From assembly GCA_002084535.1 (NCBI GenBank), contig NBLI01000067.1, forward strand, positions 1-17,436: a stretch of DNA of 17,436 bases, written 5' to 3'. This stretch comes from Candidatus Zhuqueibacterota bacterium 4572_119 (lineage in GTDB: Bacteria; Zhuqueibacterota; Zhuqueibacteria; Thermofontimicrobiales; Thermofontimicrobiaceae). A program made the translations under genes and the position numbers. The number at the start of each line of letters is the position of its first letter. Position 1 is the stretch's first letter. Shown one piece after another: positions 7,245-13,265 of this stretch. The notes below the pieces were generated by a model. That model was not told the DNA's origin, did not search any database, and worked only from the letters and a program-made list of their open reading frames with translations.

Positions 7245-7638
7245 CACCCAGCCACTCGATTGAGTTATTTGAAAAGGCGTTACATGATTCTCTATTATTA
7301 TTGTTATGCAAAAATAATGAATGGCGCGTTCGTTTTCTCAATGCGTATAAGTCTCAAAAGCTCCCAATAACTTTTTGCTTGCTATTTTAAATGAAATATA
7401 TTACAATGGTATTACGTAAAAAAAGTTATTTCTGGCAAACATTAATGATGAATACAGGCGTGATTTTATATAACATCTTGCTTTCAGTCTCATCGACATT
7501 ACGAATCGAGATGAAATAACTTGTAGAAAATTAAATTAATTTATATTTTCTATTGCAATAATATTTAGTTTTTTGAATGCTGTGTCTTGAATCTTGCCAT
7601 CAGAATAGCGAATTAACATAAAAACAATCGTATTTAGC

Positions 7639-7644
7639 AAAGGA
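7639..7644 (+). promoter_or_regulatory. Ribosome binding site supporting the GTG start at 7655
   Basis: AAAGGA at 7639-7644 lies 10 nt before GTG 7655. The next in-frame ATG (7709) has no such site and would delete the basic N-region of the signal peptide. Confidence 0.6.
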
Positions 7645-7654
7645 AATAGTTTTT

Positions 7655-8875
7655 GTGCCAAAGTTTAAAACGCGGAAATATTTTTCTTTTACATCCTGGT
7701 TTTCTTTCATGTTTGGGGTGATTCTTTTTACGATTTTCTTTGATCCAGCAATGGCAGCAGCTCAAACCAGGAATCGGGATTTGGTAATTGGCGCTCTGTT
7801 CGGGAAAATTGATCCGGATCATGTGATCGATCATGTTGAAAGCGGTTATTATCCCCTTTCTGACGAAAATATTGAAGTCAGTCTTGAGATGGTTGAGAGG
7901 AATCATAACAGGTTAATTTATAAAATATTATACCCGGGCAGGAGAGCAAGCAGACATCCGCGGCGGTTGGTATTTCAGTTCTTTGAATCCGAAAGAAGCC
8001 TGGCAGCAGCAATGATAACGGATAAAATTGATTTTACGGTCACGGAAAGTGATGAAATCGCGGAGGAGATAGCAAAGTCCACCAAATCGGTTTACATTCA
8101 CCACCGCTTTAAGGATACAAATTTTGTTAAAATGTTAGCTTACAATAATAAGAATTTAATTTTAAAAGATTCTGCCGTAAGAAAGGCTCTTACCTTTGCC
8201 ATCGACAGAAAATATATTCTTAGTATTATTTTTAAGAGCCGGGCGTTTTACGCGAATGGTCCCATTTCGGAAGAATCTGAAAATCATATGGCTGAATTAA
8301 AAGGCTATAAATATAATCCAAGAGAGGCACTTTCTTTATTACATAATTCAAATTGGCGCGATCAGAATAGGGATGGTATTCTGGATAAAAATAACAGGTC
8401 ATTCAGAGTTACCATTATCTATGATAAAGGCGCCCTGCTTGAGGAACAAATTGCCCGGCAGGTAAAAATAGATTGGAATAAAATTGGTGTCGATGTAGTA
8501 ACTATTCCCCTTGGTAAAAAAGAGTTGAAGAAAAGAATAGCCAGAAGAGATTACGAAGTGATATTAATGGGATTTATATTTGGAGATGATTTTGAGAGTT
8601 TTAGAAAATATTTTTATTCTACCAGTATTAATAATTTTTTAGGTTACCATAACAGCACAACTGATAAATATATCGACCAGTATCATAACGTTAGCTTGTC
8701 TTCCAGAGTGACCATGTTTCAGGCTATACAGAGTCAAATCAGTAAAGATTACCCGGCGGCATTTTTGTTTTTTCCCTGGCTTGAACGCTACATTGTTAAT
8801 ACATCAAAGTTTAATAATTATCGAACAAGAACAAGAAGTTTGCTTCCATTTGTTTATTGGAATTGCAAATACTAA
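7655..8875 (+). CDS. Shortened family-5 (peptide/nickel-type) extracellular solute-binding protein, orphan
   Basis: Protein of 406 residues with GTG start. Family-5 proteins bind oligopeptides, nickel or other ligands outside the inner membrane for ABC uptake, or feed signals to receptors. The signal peptide is basic MPKFKTRKYF, a hydrophobic core, then a cut near AMA-AAQ (about residue 34). Family marks: SAVRKALTFAIDRKYILSII (family: VR-A---AIDR--I), ANGPI, then YKYNPREALSLLHNSNWRD (family: YDP-KAK-LL-EAGW-D), and DQNRDGILD, an EF-hand-like loop common at this place. Normal members are 500-600 residues. Here the usual N-terminal stretch (HLAE-WEVS-DG-TYTF-LR-GV-FHDG) is not found, so the first lobe is reduced. 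No lipobox, permease or ATPase gene is seen. The sensor kinase gene follows on the same strand 430 nt on, so a sensing role is possible (inference). Confidence 0.8.
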   Translation: MPKFKTRKYFSFTSWFSFMFGVILFTIFFDPAMAAAQTRNRDLVIGALFGKIDPDHVIDHVESGYYPLSDENIEVSLEMVERNHNRLIYKILYPGRRASRHPRRLVFQFFESERSLAAAMITDKIDFTVTESDEIAEEIAKSTKSVYIHHRFKDTNFVKMLAYNNKNLILKDSAVRKALTFAIDRKYILSIIFKSRAFYANGPISEESENHMAELKGYKYNPREALSLLHNSNWRDQNRDGILDKNNRSFRVTIIYDKGALLEEQIARQVKIDWNKIGVDVVTIPLGKKELKKRIARRDYEVILMGFIFGDDFESFRKYFYSTSINNFLGYHNSTTDKYIDQYHNVSLSSRVTMFQAIQSQISKDYPAAFLFFPWLERYIVNTSKFNNYRTRTRSLLPFVYWNCKY

Positions 8876-9073
8876 AAAAAGAATATAAAAAAGTTGCTTT
8901 TTAATTTTTTTGAGAATAGGTGAGATCGTTTTAAGGGAAAAATTAAGCGCCGTATTTTCCTTATTTTTGTTGTTGCGCGAAACTTACAATGAATAGTTAT
9001 ATCAAATGTTATAGGGCTTTTATCGTATCCGATCACAGGGTATTAACAAATATTTTTTTTTGACAGGTCGTAG

Positions 9074-9097
9074 ATCCCGATTCTTTTAATCGGGGAT
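9074..9097. repeat. Small inverted repeat with CCCGATT / AATCGGG arms
   Basis: CCCGATT (9076-9082) and AATCGGG (9088-9094) pair perfectly around a 5-nt loop. AT on each side adds two pairs across a one-base bulge. No T-tract follows, so it is unlikely to be a terminator. It directly precedes the ACAGGAT repeats. Confidence 0.55.
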
Positions 9098-9098
9098 A

Positions 9099-9209
9099 AC
9101 AGGATATTCTGGAATTACAGGATTAAATTGAGTAACATAATTACAAAATTTGAATAACTTGCAAAATCAATCTACTTTAAATCCAGTTAATCTTGAGAAT
9201 CCTGTGCGC
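9099..9209. repeat. Period-9 degenerate repeats in inverted orientation
   Basis: Units of nine begin at 9099 (ACAGGATAT), 9108 (TCTGGAATT) and 9117 (ACAGGATTA). A mirrored set begins at 9183 (CCAGTTAAT), 9192 (CTTGAGAAT) and 9201 (CCTGTGCGC). By eye, bases 9099-9128 match the reverse complement of 9176-9205 at about 21 of 30 positions. Confidence 0.5.
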
Positions 9210-9224
9210 CCAGTCGCATCTTTA

Positions 9225-9252
9225 GGCTAATTGCTGAAAGCTGATAGCTAAT
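9225..9252. repeat. Period-7 tandem repeat, consensus NGCTRAT
   Basis: Four consecutive 7-mers in perfect register: GGCTAAT (9225), TGCTGAA (9232), AGCTGAT (9239) and AGCTAAT (9246). The last 14 bases match 787-800 near the left end with a single difference, so the element is interspersed. Confidence 0.6.
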
Positions 9253-9312
9253 CGCTTTTTTTAGGAACAACGTAATTCTTAACCATCTGAATCCATTTTC
9301 AAAATATTGAAT

Positions 9313-11082
9313 ATGCCGGGACAAAAGGTTAAAATAAAACATCGGTTTATTACTAAATTAATGATTTCACACATTTTATTGGTTGCCATTCCAGTTGTGT
9401 TGGCAGGTGCGATACTGATTAGTACCGCTCAGAAATCATTTAAGCAATCATATAAAAACCGGACAGTTGAATTGGCGAGGCATTCCTCGATTGAAATAAA
9501 CATGGCGCTGGAGAACGGCGAAAAAATATTGCGGTTGGGCGCTTCGGAAATTTATAATATTGCGACTAAAAAAATTAAACAGGAGTTGGTGATAAATCAA
9601 ATTGTAAACGATTTTACGATTTTTCGTGATATGAAGCTACTGGACAAGACAGGGAAAGTGATTATCTCATCTTCATTTATTGAAGATTCAATGAAGTATG
9701 TAAATGAAGAATTTTTAAGCGTGCTTCCAACTGGGGAAAATTATCGTTCAGAGGTGTTTTTATCCGATGATATGCTGCCGGTAATGCTAATGGCTGAGCC
9801 AATTTTTCAATATGAAGACAATGTGGGAATACTTCTCGCGGAGGTCAATCTGAAAGTGATGTGGGATTTAATTGAAGGCAGCGTAATTGGCAAAAATGCA
9901 CAAGCGTTTGTTTTTGACAAATCAGGAAAATATATCGCGCATTCCGAAAGGAAAAGAGTGTATTTGCATGAAATATTCCGGGAAAAGAAAATTTTGAGAC
10001 AGGTTGCGTTGGGATTAGAGGATCAGCAAATTTATGTAAACCAGGATGGTGTTGAAATGGTGGCAGCCTATGTTTCGCTGGCAAAATTAGGTTGGGGAGT
10101 TGTTATTCAACAACCAACTAACGAAGCTTTCGCGCTTGCCAACAGGATGAAGTACCAGATTTTTCTCGTTGTTGTTATCAGTATTTTGCTTTCCTCGTTC
10201 ATTGCCTTTTTGTACACCCGCTGGATTGTTACACCAGTAAATCAATTGGTTTCCGGGATTGACCGCTTTGCCACAGGAGATTTAAAATACCGGATTCCTG
10301 ATTTGGGAAGAGATGAAATTTCCATGCTGGCTGAACAATTCAATGATATGGCAGCCAAATTGGCAAATTTTCAAATTGAACTCAAACGGTCCGAACGAGC
10401 TGTTACTTTGAGCAAGTTATCGTCAGTACTATCACATGAAATTAAAAATCCGCTCAACGCTATGGTAATTAACATGCAAATAATGAAGCGGGAATTCAAT
10501 AAGCGCAATCCCAATATTTCAAAATTGCGGCATTATTTGGATATTGTTGCGGGAGAGATTCAGCGGGTTGACGATCTGGTAAATAATTTTTTATTAGTGG
10601 CGCGTCCTTCAAACCTGGAACGGAAAAAAACAAATCTCAATAAACTTCTGGATGATTTAATCATATCTCAACAAGCCGAAGCCCTCCAATCAGGCGTACG
10701 AGTGAACAGGCGCTACCATGAACAAAACATATCAGTCTTTCTGGATGAGACAAAGATAAAACAGGTATTTTTAAATATTATCCTGAATGGAATTCAATCA
10801 ATGCCGGGTGGAGGAAATCTCACAGTTGAATTGCAGCGAAAAAATCCAAGCGAGTCCAAAGATCACTTGCCTTGGATTGTTGTAAAGTTCCGAGATACAG
10901 GTAAAGGAATGAACAAAGAACAAATCGGGAGGATTTTTGATTTTTATTATTCGACCAAAGAAGGCGGCACCGGGTTGGGGCTGTCAATTGCCCGGCAAAT
11001 TGTGGAAGATCACGGAGGCAGGATAGAGGTAGAAAGCGAAATAAAAGCGGGAAGCCTGTTTACAATTTTCCTGCCGGGATAA
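9313..11082 (+). CDS. Membrane sensor histidine kinase with extracytoplasmic Cache-like sensor, HAMP, HisKA and HATPase_c
   Basis: Protein of 589 residues from ATG 9313 (a TTG two codons earlier is possible; neither has a clear ribosome site). TM1 spans residues 16-38 (KLMISHILLVAIPVVLAGAI). An extracytoplasmic sensor of about 240 residues follows (for example VFDKSGKYIAHSERK, a double-Cache-like pattern). TM2 is about 282-303, then HAMP (VTPVNQLVSGIDRFATGDLK). The phosphorylated histidine is His375 in LSHEIKNPLNAM. ATP-binding boxes: IFLNIILNGIQSMPGGG (N box), FRDTGKGM (G1), GGTGLGLSIARQIVEDHGG (G2). The HEIKNPL form is that of NtrB/AtoS-like kinases. It would autophosphorylate and pass phosphate to a response regulator, but none is encoded here, so the partner is elsewhere. 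It follows the orphan solute-binding protein gene, which might supply its ligand (inference). Confidence 0.92.
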   Translation: MPGQKVKIKHRFITKLMISHILLVAIPVVLAGAILISTAQKSFKQSYKNRTVELARHSSIEINMALENGEKILRLGASEIYNIATKKIKQELVINQIVNDFTIFRDMKLLDKTGKVIISSSFIEDSMKYVNEEFLSVLPTGENYRSEVFLSDDMLPVMLMAEPIFQYEDNVGILLAEVNLKVMWDLIEGSVIGKNAQAFVFDKSGKYIAHSERKRVYLHEIFREKKILRQVALGLEDQQIYVNQDGVEMVAAYVSLAKLGWGVVIQQPTNEAFALANRMKYQIFLVVVISILLSSFIAFLYTRWIVTPVNQLVSGIDRFATGDLKYRIPDLGRDEISMLAEQFNDMAAKLANFQIELKRSERAVTLSKLSSVLSHEIKNPLNAMVINMQIMKREFNKRNPNISKLRHYLDIVAGEIQRVDDLVNNFLLVARPSNLERKKTNLNKLLDDLIISQQAEALQSGVRVNRRYHEQNISVFLDETKIKQVFLNIILNGIQSMPGGGNLTVELQRKNPSESKDHLPWIVVKFRDTGKGMNKEQIGRIFDFYYSTKEGGTGLGLSIARQIVEDHGGRIEVESEIKAGSLFTIFLPG

Positions 11083-11119
11083 TTAATTACGTGTGTATTA
11101 AATATTTTTCAACAATGAC

Positions 11120-11148
11120 TTGACTTCTGGACTTTTATTTGCTATATT
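11120..11148 (+). promoter_or_regulatory. Strong sigma-70 promoter of the rpsU-rpoD operon
   Basis: TTGACT (11120-11125), exactly 17 nt, TATATT (11143-11148). This predicts a start near 11155 and therefore a leader of about 330 nt before rpsU. It is the best consensus match in the window. Confidence 0.7.
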
Positions 11149-11327
11149 AAAATCAAGTAAAAATAAAAAAAAAATAAAATGAATAAAATTAGCTTGTTGT
11201 GCATCTAATTATCTGGAAAAGATGTGATTTTATTGGATTGCTGTTGAAAACCTCTGTTAAATTTATGGTAAAAAATGGCTGGATAACTATTCTTTATTAT
11301 TAAAAATTGCGAAGAAGGGTGGATTTA

Positions 11328-11393
11328 TTGACCAATAAAATGAGGTGGAAAAAGAGAATTAAAAAAAAAGCGTTAAAAGAAACAAATAATTAA
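11328..11393 (+). CDS. Candidate 21-residue highly basic peptide in the rpsU leader
   Basis: A TTG start at 11328 lies 5 nt after a purine-rich Shine-Dalgarno-like stretch (AAGGGTGG, 11315-11322). The frame encodes 21 residues ending at TAA 11391, with core MRWKKRIKKKALKE and about nine Lys/Arg. A second in-frame start, ATG 11340, has no ribosome site. Position inside the leader of a ribosomal-protein operon and the charge suggest a tiny rRNA-binding protein or a regulatory leader peptide. I recognise no family. Caution: the region is A-rich, and A-runs alone produce lysine codons, so chance is a real alternative. Confidence 0.35.
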   Translation: MTNKMRWKKRIKKKALKETNN

Positions 11394-11486
11394 CAAAATT
11401 AAGGAACTTTTATCAATATCAGAAGTATATAAACAAAAAATTTTCAGATATTAAGATGCCTATTAGAGCGAAAGGATGTGATTTAG

Positions 11487-11675
11487 ATGATCACTGTACA
11501 AGTTGGAGAAAACGAACCGATTGAACGCGCAATAATTAGATTTAAGAAAAAATGCCAACGCGCAGGCATCATTAAGGAATATCGAAAGAATAGTTATTTT
11601 TTAAAGCCCAGCGAAAAGAAAAGGCTGAAGCACAATAAGGCAGTAAGAAGACAAAGCAGAATATCAGATAAGTAA
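11487..11675 (+). CDS. rpsU: 30S ribosomal protein bS21
   Basis: Protein of 62 residues: ITVQVGENEPIERAIIRFKK, then KCQRAGIIKEYRKNSYF, KPSEKKRLK and a basic tail. This is the full bS21 pattern (V-V-ENE--E-A-RRFKR---KAGI--E-R-R--YEKPS-KRKRK). bS21 sits on the small-subunit platform near the anti-Shine-Dalgarno end of 16S rRNA and helps initiation. It has an AAAGGA ribosome site 10 nt upstream. Its stop is 20 nt before the rpoD start, so the two are one operon driven by the 11120 promoter. The dnaG gene found between rpsU and rpoD in enterobacteria is absent here. Confidence 0.95.
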   Translation: MITVQVGENEPIERAIIRFKKKCQRAGIIKEYRKNSYFLKPSEKKRLKHNKAVRRQSRISDK

Positions 11676-11695
11676 AATAAAAATTTCAGGTGTGT

Positions 11696-12556
11696 ATGGT
11701 AAACAAGAAGAAAAAAAGTACAGGAACGAGAAGTAAACAGTCAATTGAGAAGTATCTTGAAGAAATTGGAGGATTTTCCCCGTTAAATCCGGAAGATGAA
11801 ATAGATTTAGCCCGCAAAATTCGCAAGGGTGATGAAGAATCGCTGGATAAAATGGTAAAAGCAAATCTTCGCTTTGTGATTAGTGTTGCAAAAGAATACC
11901 AGGGTCAGGGCTTGCCCCTGTCTGATTTAATTTCCGAAGGTAATTTGGGATTGATTAAGGCTGCTCAAAGGTTTGACGAAACCCGTGGGTTTAAATTTAT
12001 TTCCTACGCGGTGTGGTGGATTCGTCAGTCGATTTTGCAGGCGCTTGCTGAACAATCACGGGTTGTTCGTTTGCCGCTTAATAGAGTTGGCGCCATTAAT
12101 AAAATCGGCAGGGCGCTGGAATCATTGGAGAAAGCATACGGACGTGAACCCAGCATGTCAGAAATCGCGACGAAAATGGAAATGTCAACTTTTGATGTGG
12201 CTGATGTGGTAAAAACTTCTGCCAGGCATCTTTCTTTGGATGAACCTTTTAAAGAAGAAGATGGGAATAGCCTGCTCGATGTTATTCGTAGTGACCGCTA
12301 CGATCCACCAGATACCTCTCTGATGGAACAGTCGCTGCAGGTAGAAATTGAAAAAGTACTTTCAACTTTAAAACCGCGGGAAGCAGAAATTATCAGGCTG
12401 TATTTCGGTCTTGAAGGAGATCGTCCTTTGACGCTGGAAGAAATCGGAGAACATTTTCAATTGACCCGGGAACGAGTCAGGCAAATTAAGGAAAAAGCTT
12501 TGCGAAGACTCAGGCATCGTTCGCGGTTAGAACCGCTGAGAAAATATCTTGGCTAA
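11696..12556 (+). CDS. rpoD: Primary-type RNA polymerase sigma factor (RpoD/SigA family, short form)
   Basis: Protein of 286 residues from ATG 11696 (AGG at 11688-11690 serves as ribosome site; a GTG at 11690 is less likely). Region 1.2: SIEKYLEEIGGFSPLNPEDE. Region 2: KANLRFVISVAKEYQGQGLP, DLISEGNLGLIKAAQRFDE, and the -10-reading helix YAVWWIRQSILQALAEQSR. Region 3: GREPSMSEIATKMEMS. Region 4: LKPREAEIIRLYFGL and the -35-reading helix LTRERVRQIKEKALRRLR. Region 1.1 and the non-conserved insert of E. coli RpoD are missing, as in the roughly 287-residue primary sigma factors of the FCB group. It directs housekeeping transcription. Intact 2.4 and 4.2 regions fit the near-consensus TTGACT/TATATT promoters seen in this window. 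It is translated from the rpsU operon. Confidence 0.93.
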   Translation: MVNKKKKSTGTRSKQSIEKYLEEIGGFSPLNPEDEIDLARKIRKGDEESLDKMVKANLRFVISVAKEYQGQGLPLSDLISEGNLGLIKAAQRFDETRGFKFISYAVWWIRQSILQALAEQSRVVRLPLNRVGAINKIGRALESLEKAYGREPSMSEIATKMEMSTFDVADVVKTSARHLSLDEPFKEEDGNSLLDVIRSDRYDPPDTSLMEQSLQVEIEKVLSTLKPREAEIIRLYFGLEGDRPLTLEEIGEHFQLTRERVRQIKEKALRRLRHRSRLEPLRKYLG

Positions 12557-12573
12557 AACCAGGAAAAATTATT

Positions 12574-12603
12574 AAGCCCTCGAACTTTTGGGGGCTTTTT
12601 TTT
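12574..12603 (+). terminator. Rho-independent terminator of rpsU-rpoD
   Basis: AAGCCCTC (12574-12581) pairs with GGGGGCTT (12590-12597) with one G-U, around an 8-nt loop, and runs into eight Ts. It starts 18 nt after the rpoD stop. Confidence 0.85.
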
Positions 12604-12640
12604 ATGCAATTTTTATTTATTATAACCGCCCATAAAATCT

Positions 12641-12670
12641 TTGAACCTTCACGTAACAATTAAGTAAAAT
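12641..12670 (+). promoter_or_regulatory. Candidate promoter for the RseC-family gene
   Basis: TTGAAC (12641-12646), 18-nt spacer, TAAAAT (12665-12670). It lies just after the rpoD terminator and gives a leader of about 50 nt, which includes the tiny frame at 12705-12731. Confidence 0.4.
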
Positions 12671-12704
12671 ATATCATATAAAAAATTTAAGAACTAACGC
12701 GTTA

Positions 12705-12731
12705 ATGGAAAAAAGAGAGTTGATTTTATGA
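12705..12731 (+). other. Possible 8-codon leader frame overlapping the RseC start
   Basis: ATG 12705 opens MEKRELIL and stops at TGA 12729-12731, overlapping the ATG of the next gene (ATGA). This geometry is typical of translational coupling. No good ribosome site precedes it, and the purines within it (AAAAGAGAG) also serve as the ribosome site of the RseC gene, so it may be coincidental. Confidence 0.2.
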
Positions 12732-13153
12732 ACGAGTGTGGAATTGTTCAGCGTGTGGAAGGAAGTAACGCATGGGTAACCGTTGTAAAAGGCGAGCAGT
12801 GTGAAGGCTGCCAGGCGTGCAGCGCTTTTGGAGAAGGCAGCGCTGAATTGGTTGTTAAAAGTGATTTTTCGATTAAACCAGGAGACAAAGTCGAAATAGA
12901 AATCGATCCTCAACAGGTTGTGCGCCATTCTATAATTGTTTTTTTGCTACCGGTTTTCGGACTTGTTTTAGGCTACTTTTTGGGCACAAATTATTTGCCT
13001 GAAATTGGAACTTCAGGAGAAGCTGCGGGGATTATTGGCAGTATTGGGACGATGATTCTAACATTTGTCGGCATTGCTTTGTACGACAGAGTTGTTGTAA
13101 AAAAACAGGATGTAAAAACAAGGGTTATCAGGGTCTTGAGCGACAATACATGA
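12728..13153 (+). CDS. RseC/MucC-family inner-membrane redox protein
   Basis: Protein of 141 residues. Members of this family (RseC, MucC, RnfF-like) are small inner-membrane proteins tied to SoxR reduction, Rnf complexes or sigma-E control. Visible: an N-terminal OB-like beta domain (CGIVQRVEGSNAWVTVVKG), a cysteine cluster Cys25, Cys28 and Cys31 in EQCEGCQAC that could bind a metal or Fe-S centre, the segment KPGDKVEIEID, then two membrane spans at about 68-87 (SIIVFLLPVFGLVLGYFLGT) and 99-119. The CxxCxxC plus GD-VE-- plus two spans is the family layout, and length matches (about 140-150). It has its own candidate promoter after the rpoD terminator and ends 112 nt before porU. No rnf or sox genes are in view, so the partner cannot be named. 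Confidence 0.85.
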   Translation: MNECGIVQRVEGSNAWVTVVKGEQCEGCQACSAFGEGSAELVVKSDFSIKPGDKVEIEIDPQQVVRHSIIVFLLPVFGLVLGYFLGTNYLPEIGTSGEAAGIIGSIGTMILTFVGIALYDRVVVKKQDVKTRVIRVLSDNT

Positions 13154-13265
13154 GTGAAAGTGTTTTTCAAAAATATGCAAAAACCAGTATGTCTTTGAAA
13201 TTAAATCCTTGCTGCGAATTATTGTACTGCTTTTTATTTTCTCAACTGCGTGAGAGTTATCAGAT

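Larger units (their letters stand above)
6981..7654. other. Long divergent intergenic region with hairpin and short repeats, no gene seen
   Basis: A 674-nt gap between the lipoprotein gene (minus) and the solute-binding protein gene (plus). It contains a candidate promoter at its left end, an imperfect 72-nt hairpin (7104-7175), a GC-rich 4-bp palindrome GCGC-TAAA-GCGC (7191-7202) and a cluster of TAAAG(T/C) motifs (7194-7240). From about 7260 to 7638 I see only AT-rich sequence with no coding frame, tRNA or clear terminator. A segment near 7495-7520 (ACGAATCGAGATGAAATAA) weakly resembles the element near 1724. Confidence 0.5.
8876..9312. other. Intergenic region filled with degenerate short-period repeats
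   Basis: A 437-nt gap between the solute-binding protein and the kinase gene. Just after the stop, AAAAAG (8888-8893) and CTTTTT (8897-8902) could form a weak terminator hairpin followed by a T-rich stretch. At 9074-9097 is a hairpin with perfect CCCGATT/AATCGGG arms. Period-9 repeats at 9099-9125 and, inverted, at about 9183-9209, and a period-7 repeat at 9225-9252 follow. A TTGACA at 9060 exists, but the best -10 is 19 nt away. No coding frame is seen. Confidence 0.5.
11083..11486. other. Intergenic region holding the promoter and long A-rich leader of rpsU
   Basis: A 404-nt gap. After the kinase stop there is no evident terminator. A consensus promoter is at 11120-11148, then a purine- and A-rich leader runs to the rpsU ribosome site AAAGGA (11471-11476). 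The leader contains one tiny frame with a plausible ribosome site (11328-11393) and two without. I see no strong hairpin or T-tract that would mark an attenuator. Confidence 0.6.

Noticed and set aside
7634..7906. Minus-strand frame of 90 codons opposite the solute-binding protein
   Set aside because: It is the antisense shadow of a well-supported gene and has no ribosome site or family resemblance.
9060..9090. TTGACA with TTTAAT as the histidine kinase promoter
   Set aside because: The spacer is 19 nt and the -10 falls in the loop and arm of the CCCGATT hairpin, more than 220 nt from the gene; too uncertain.
11179..11303. Two other tiny frames in the rpsU leader (11179-11208, MNKISLLCI; 11265-11303, MVKNGWITILYY)
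   Set aside because: Neither has a ribosome site and such lengths occur freely by chance.
11457..11525. Frame starting ATG 11457 overlapping the rpsU start
   Set aside because: It covers the rpsU ribosome site and runs out of frame into rpsU; the bS21 protein is certain and this product resembles nothing.
12574..12603. Reading the rpoD terminator as an attenuator of the RseC gene
   Set aside because: A separate candidate promoter lies after it and the hairpin has no competing antiterminator arm that I can see.
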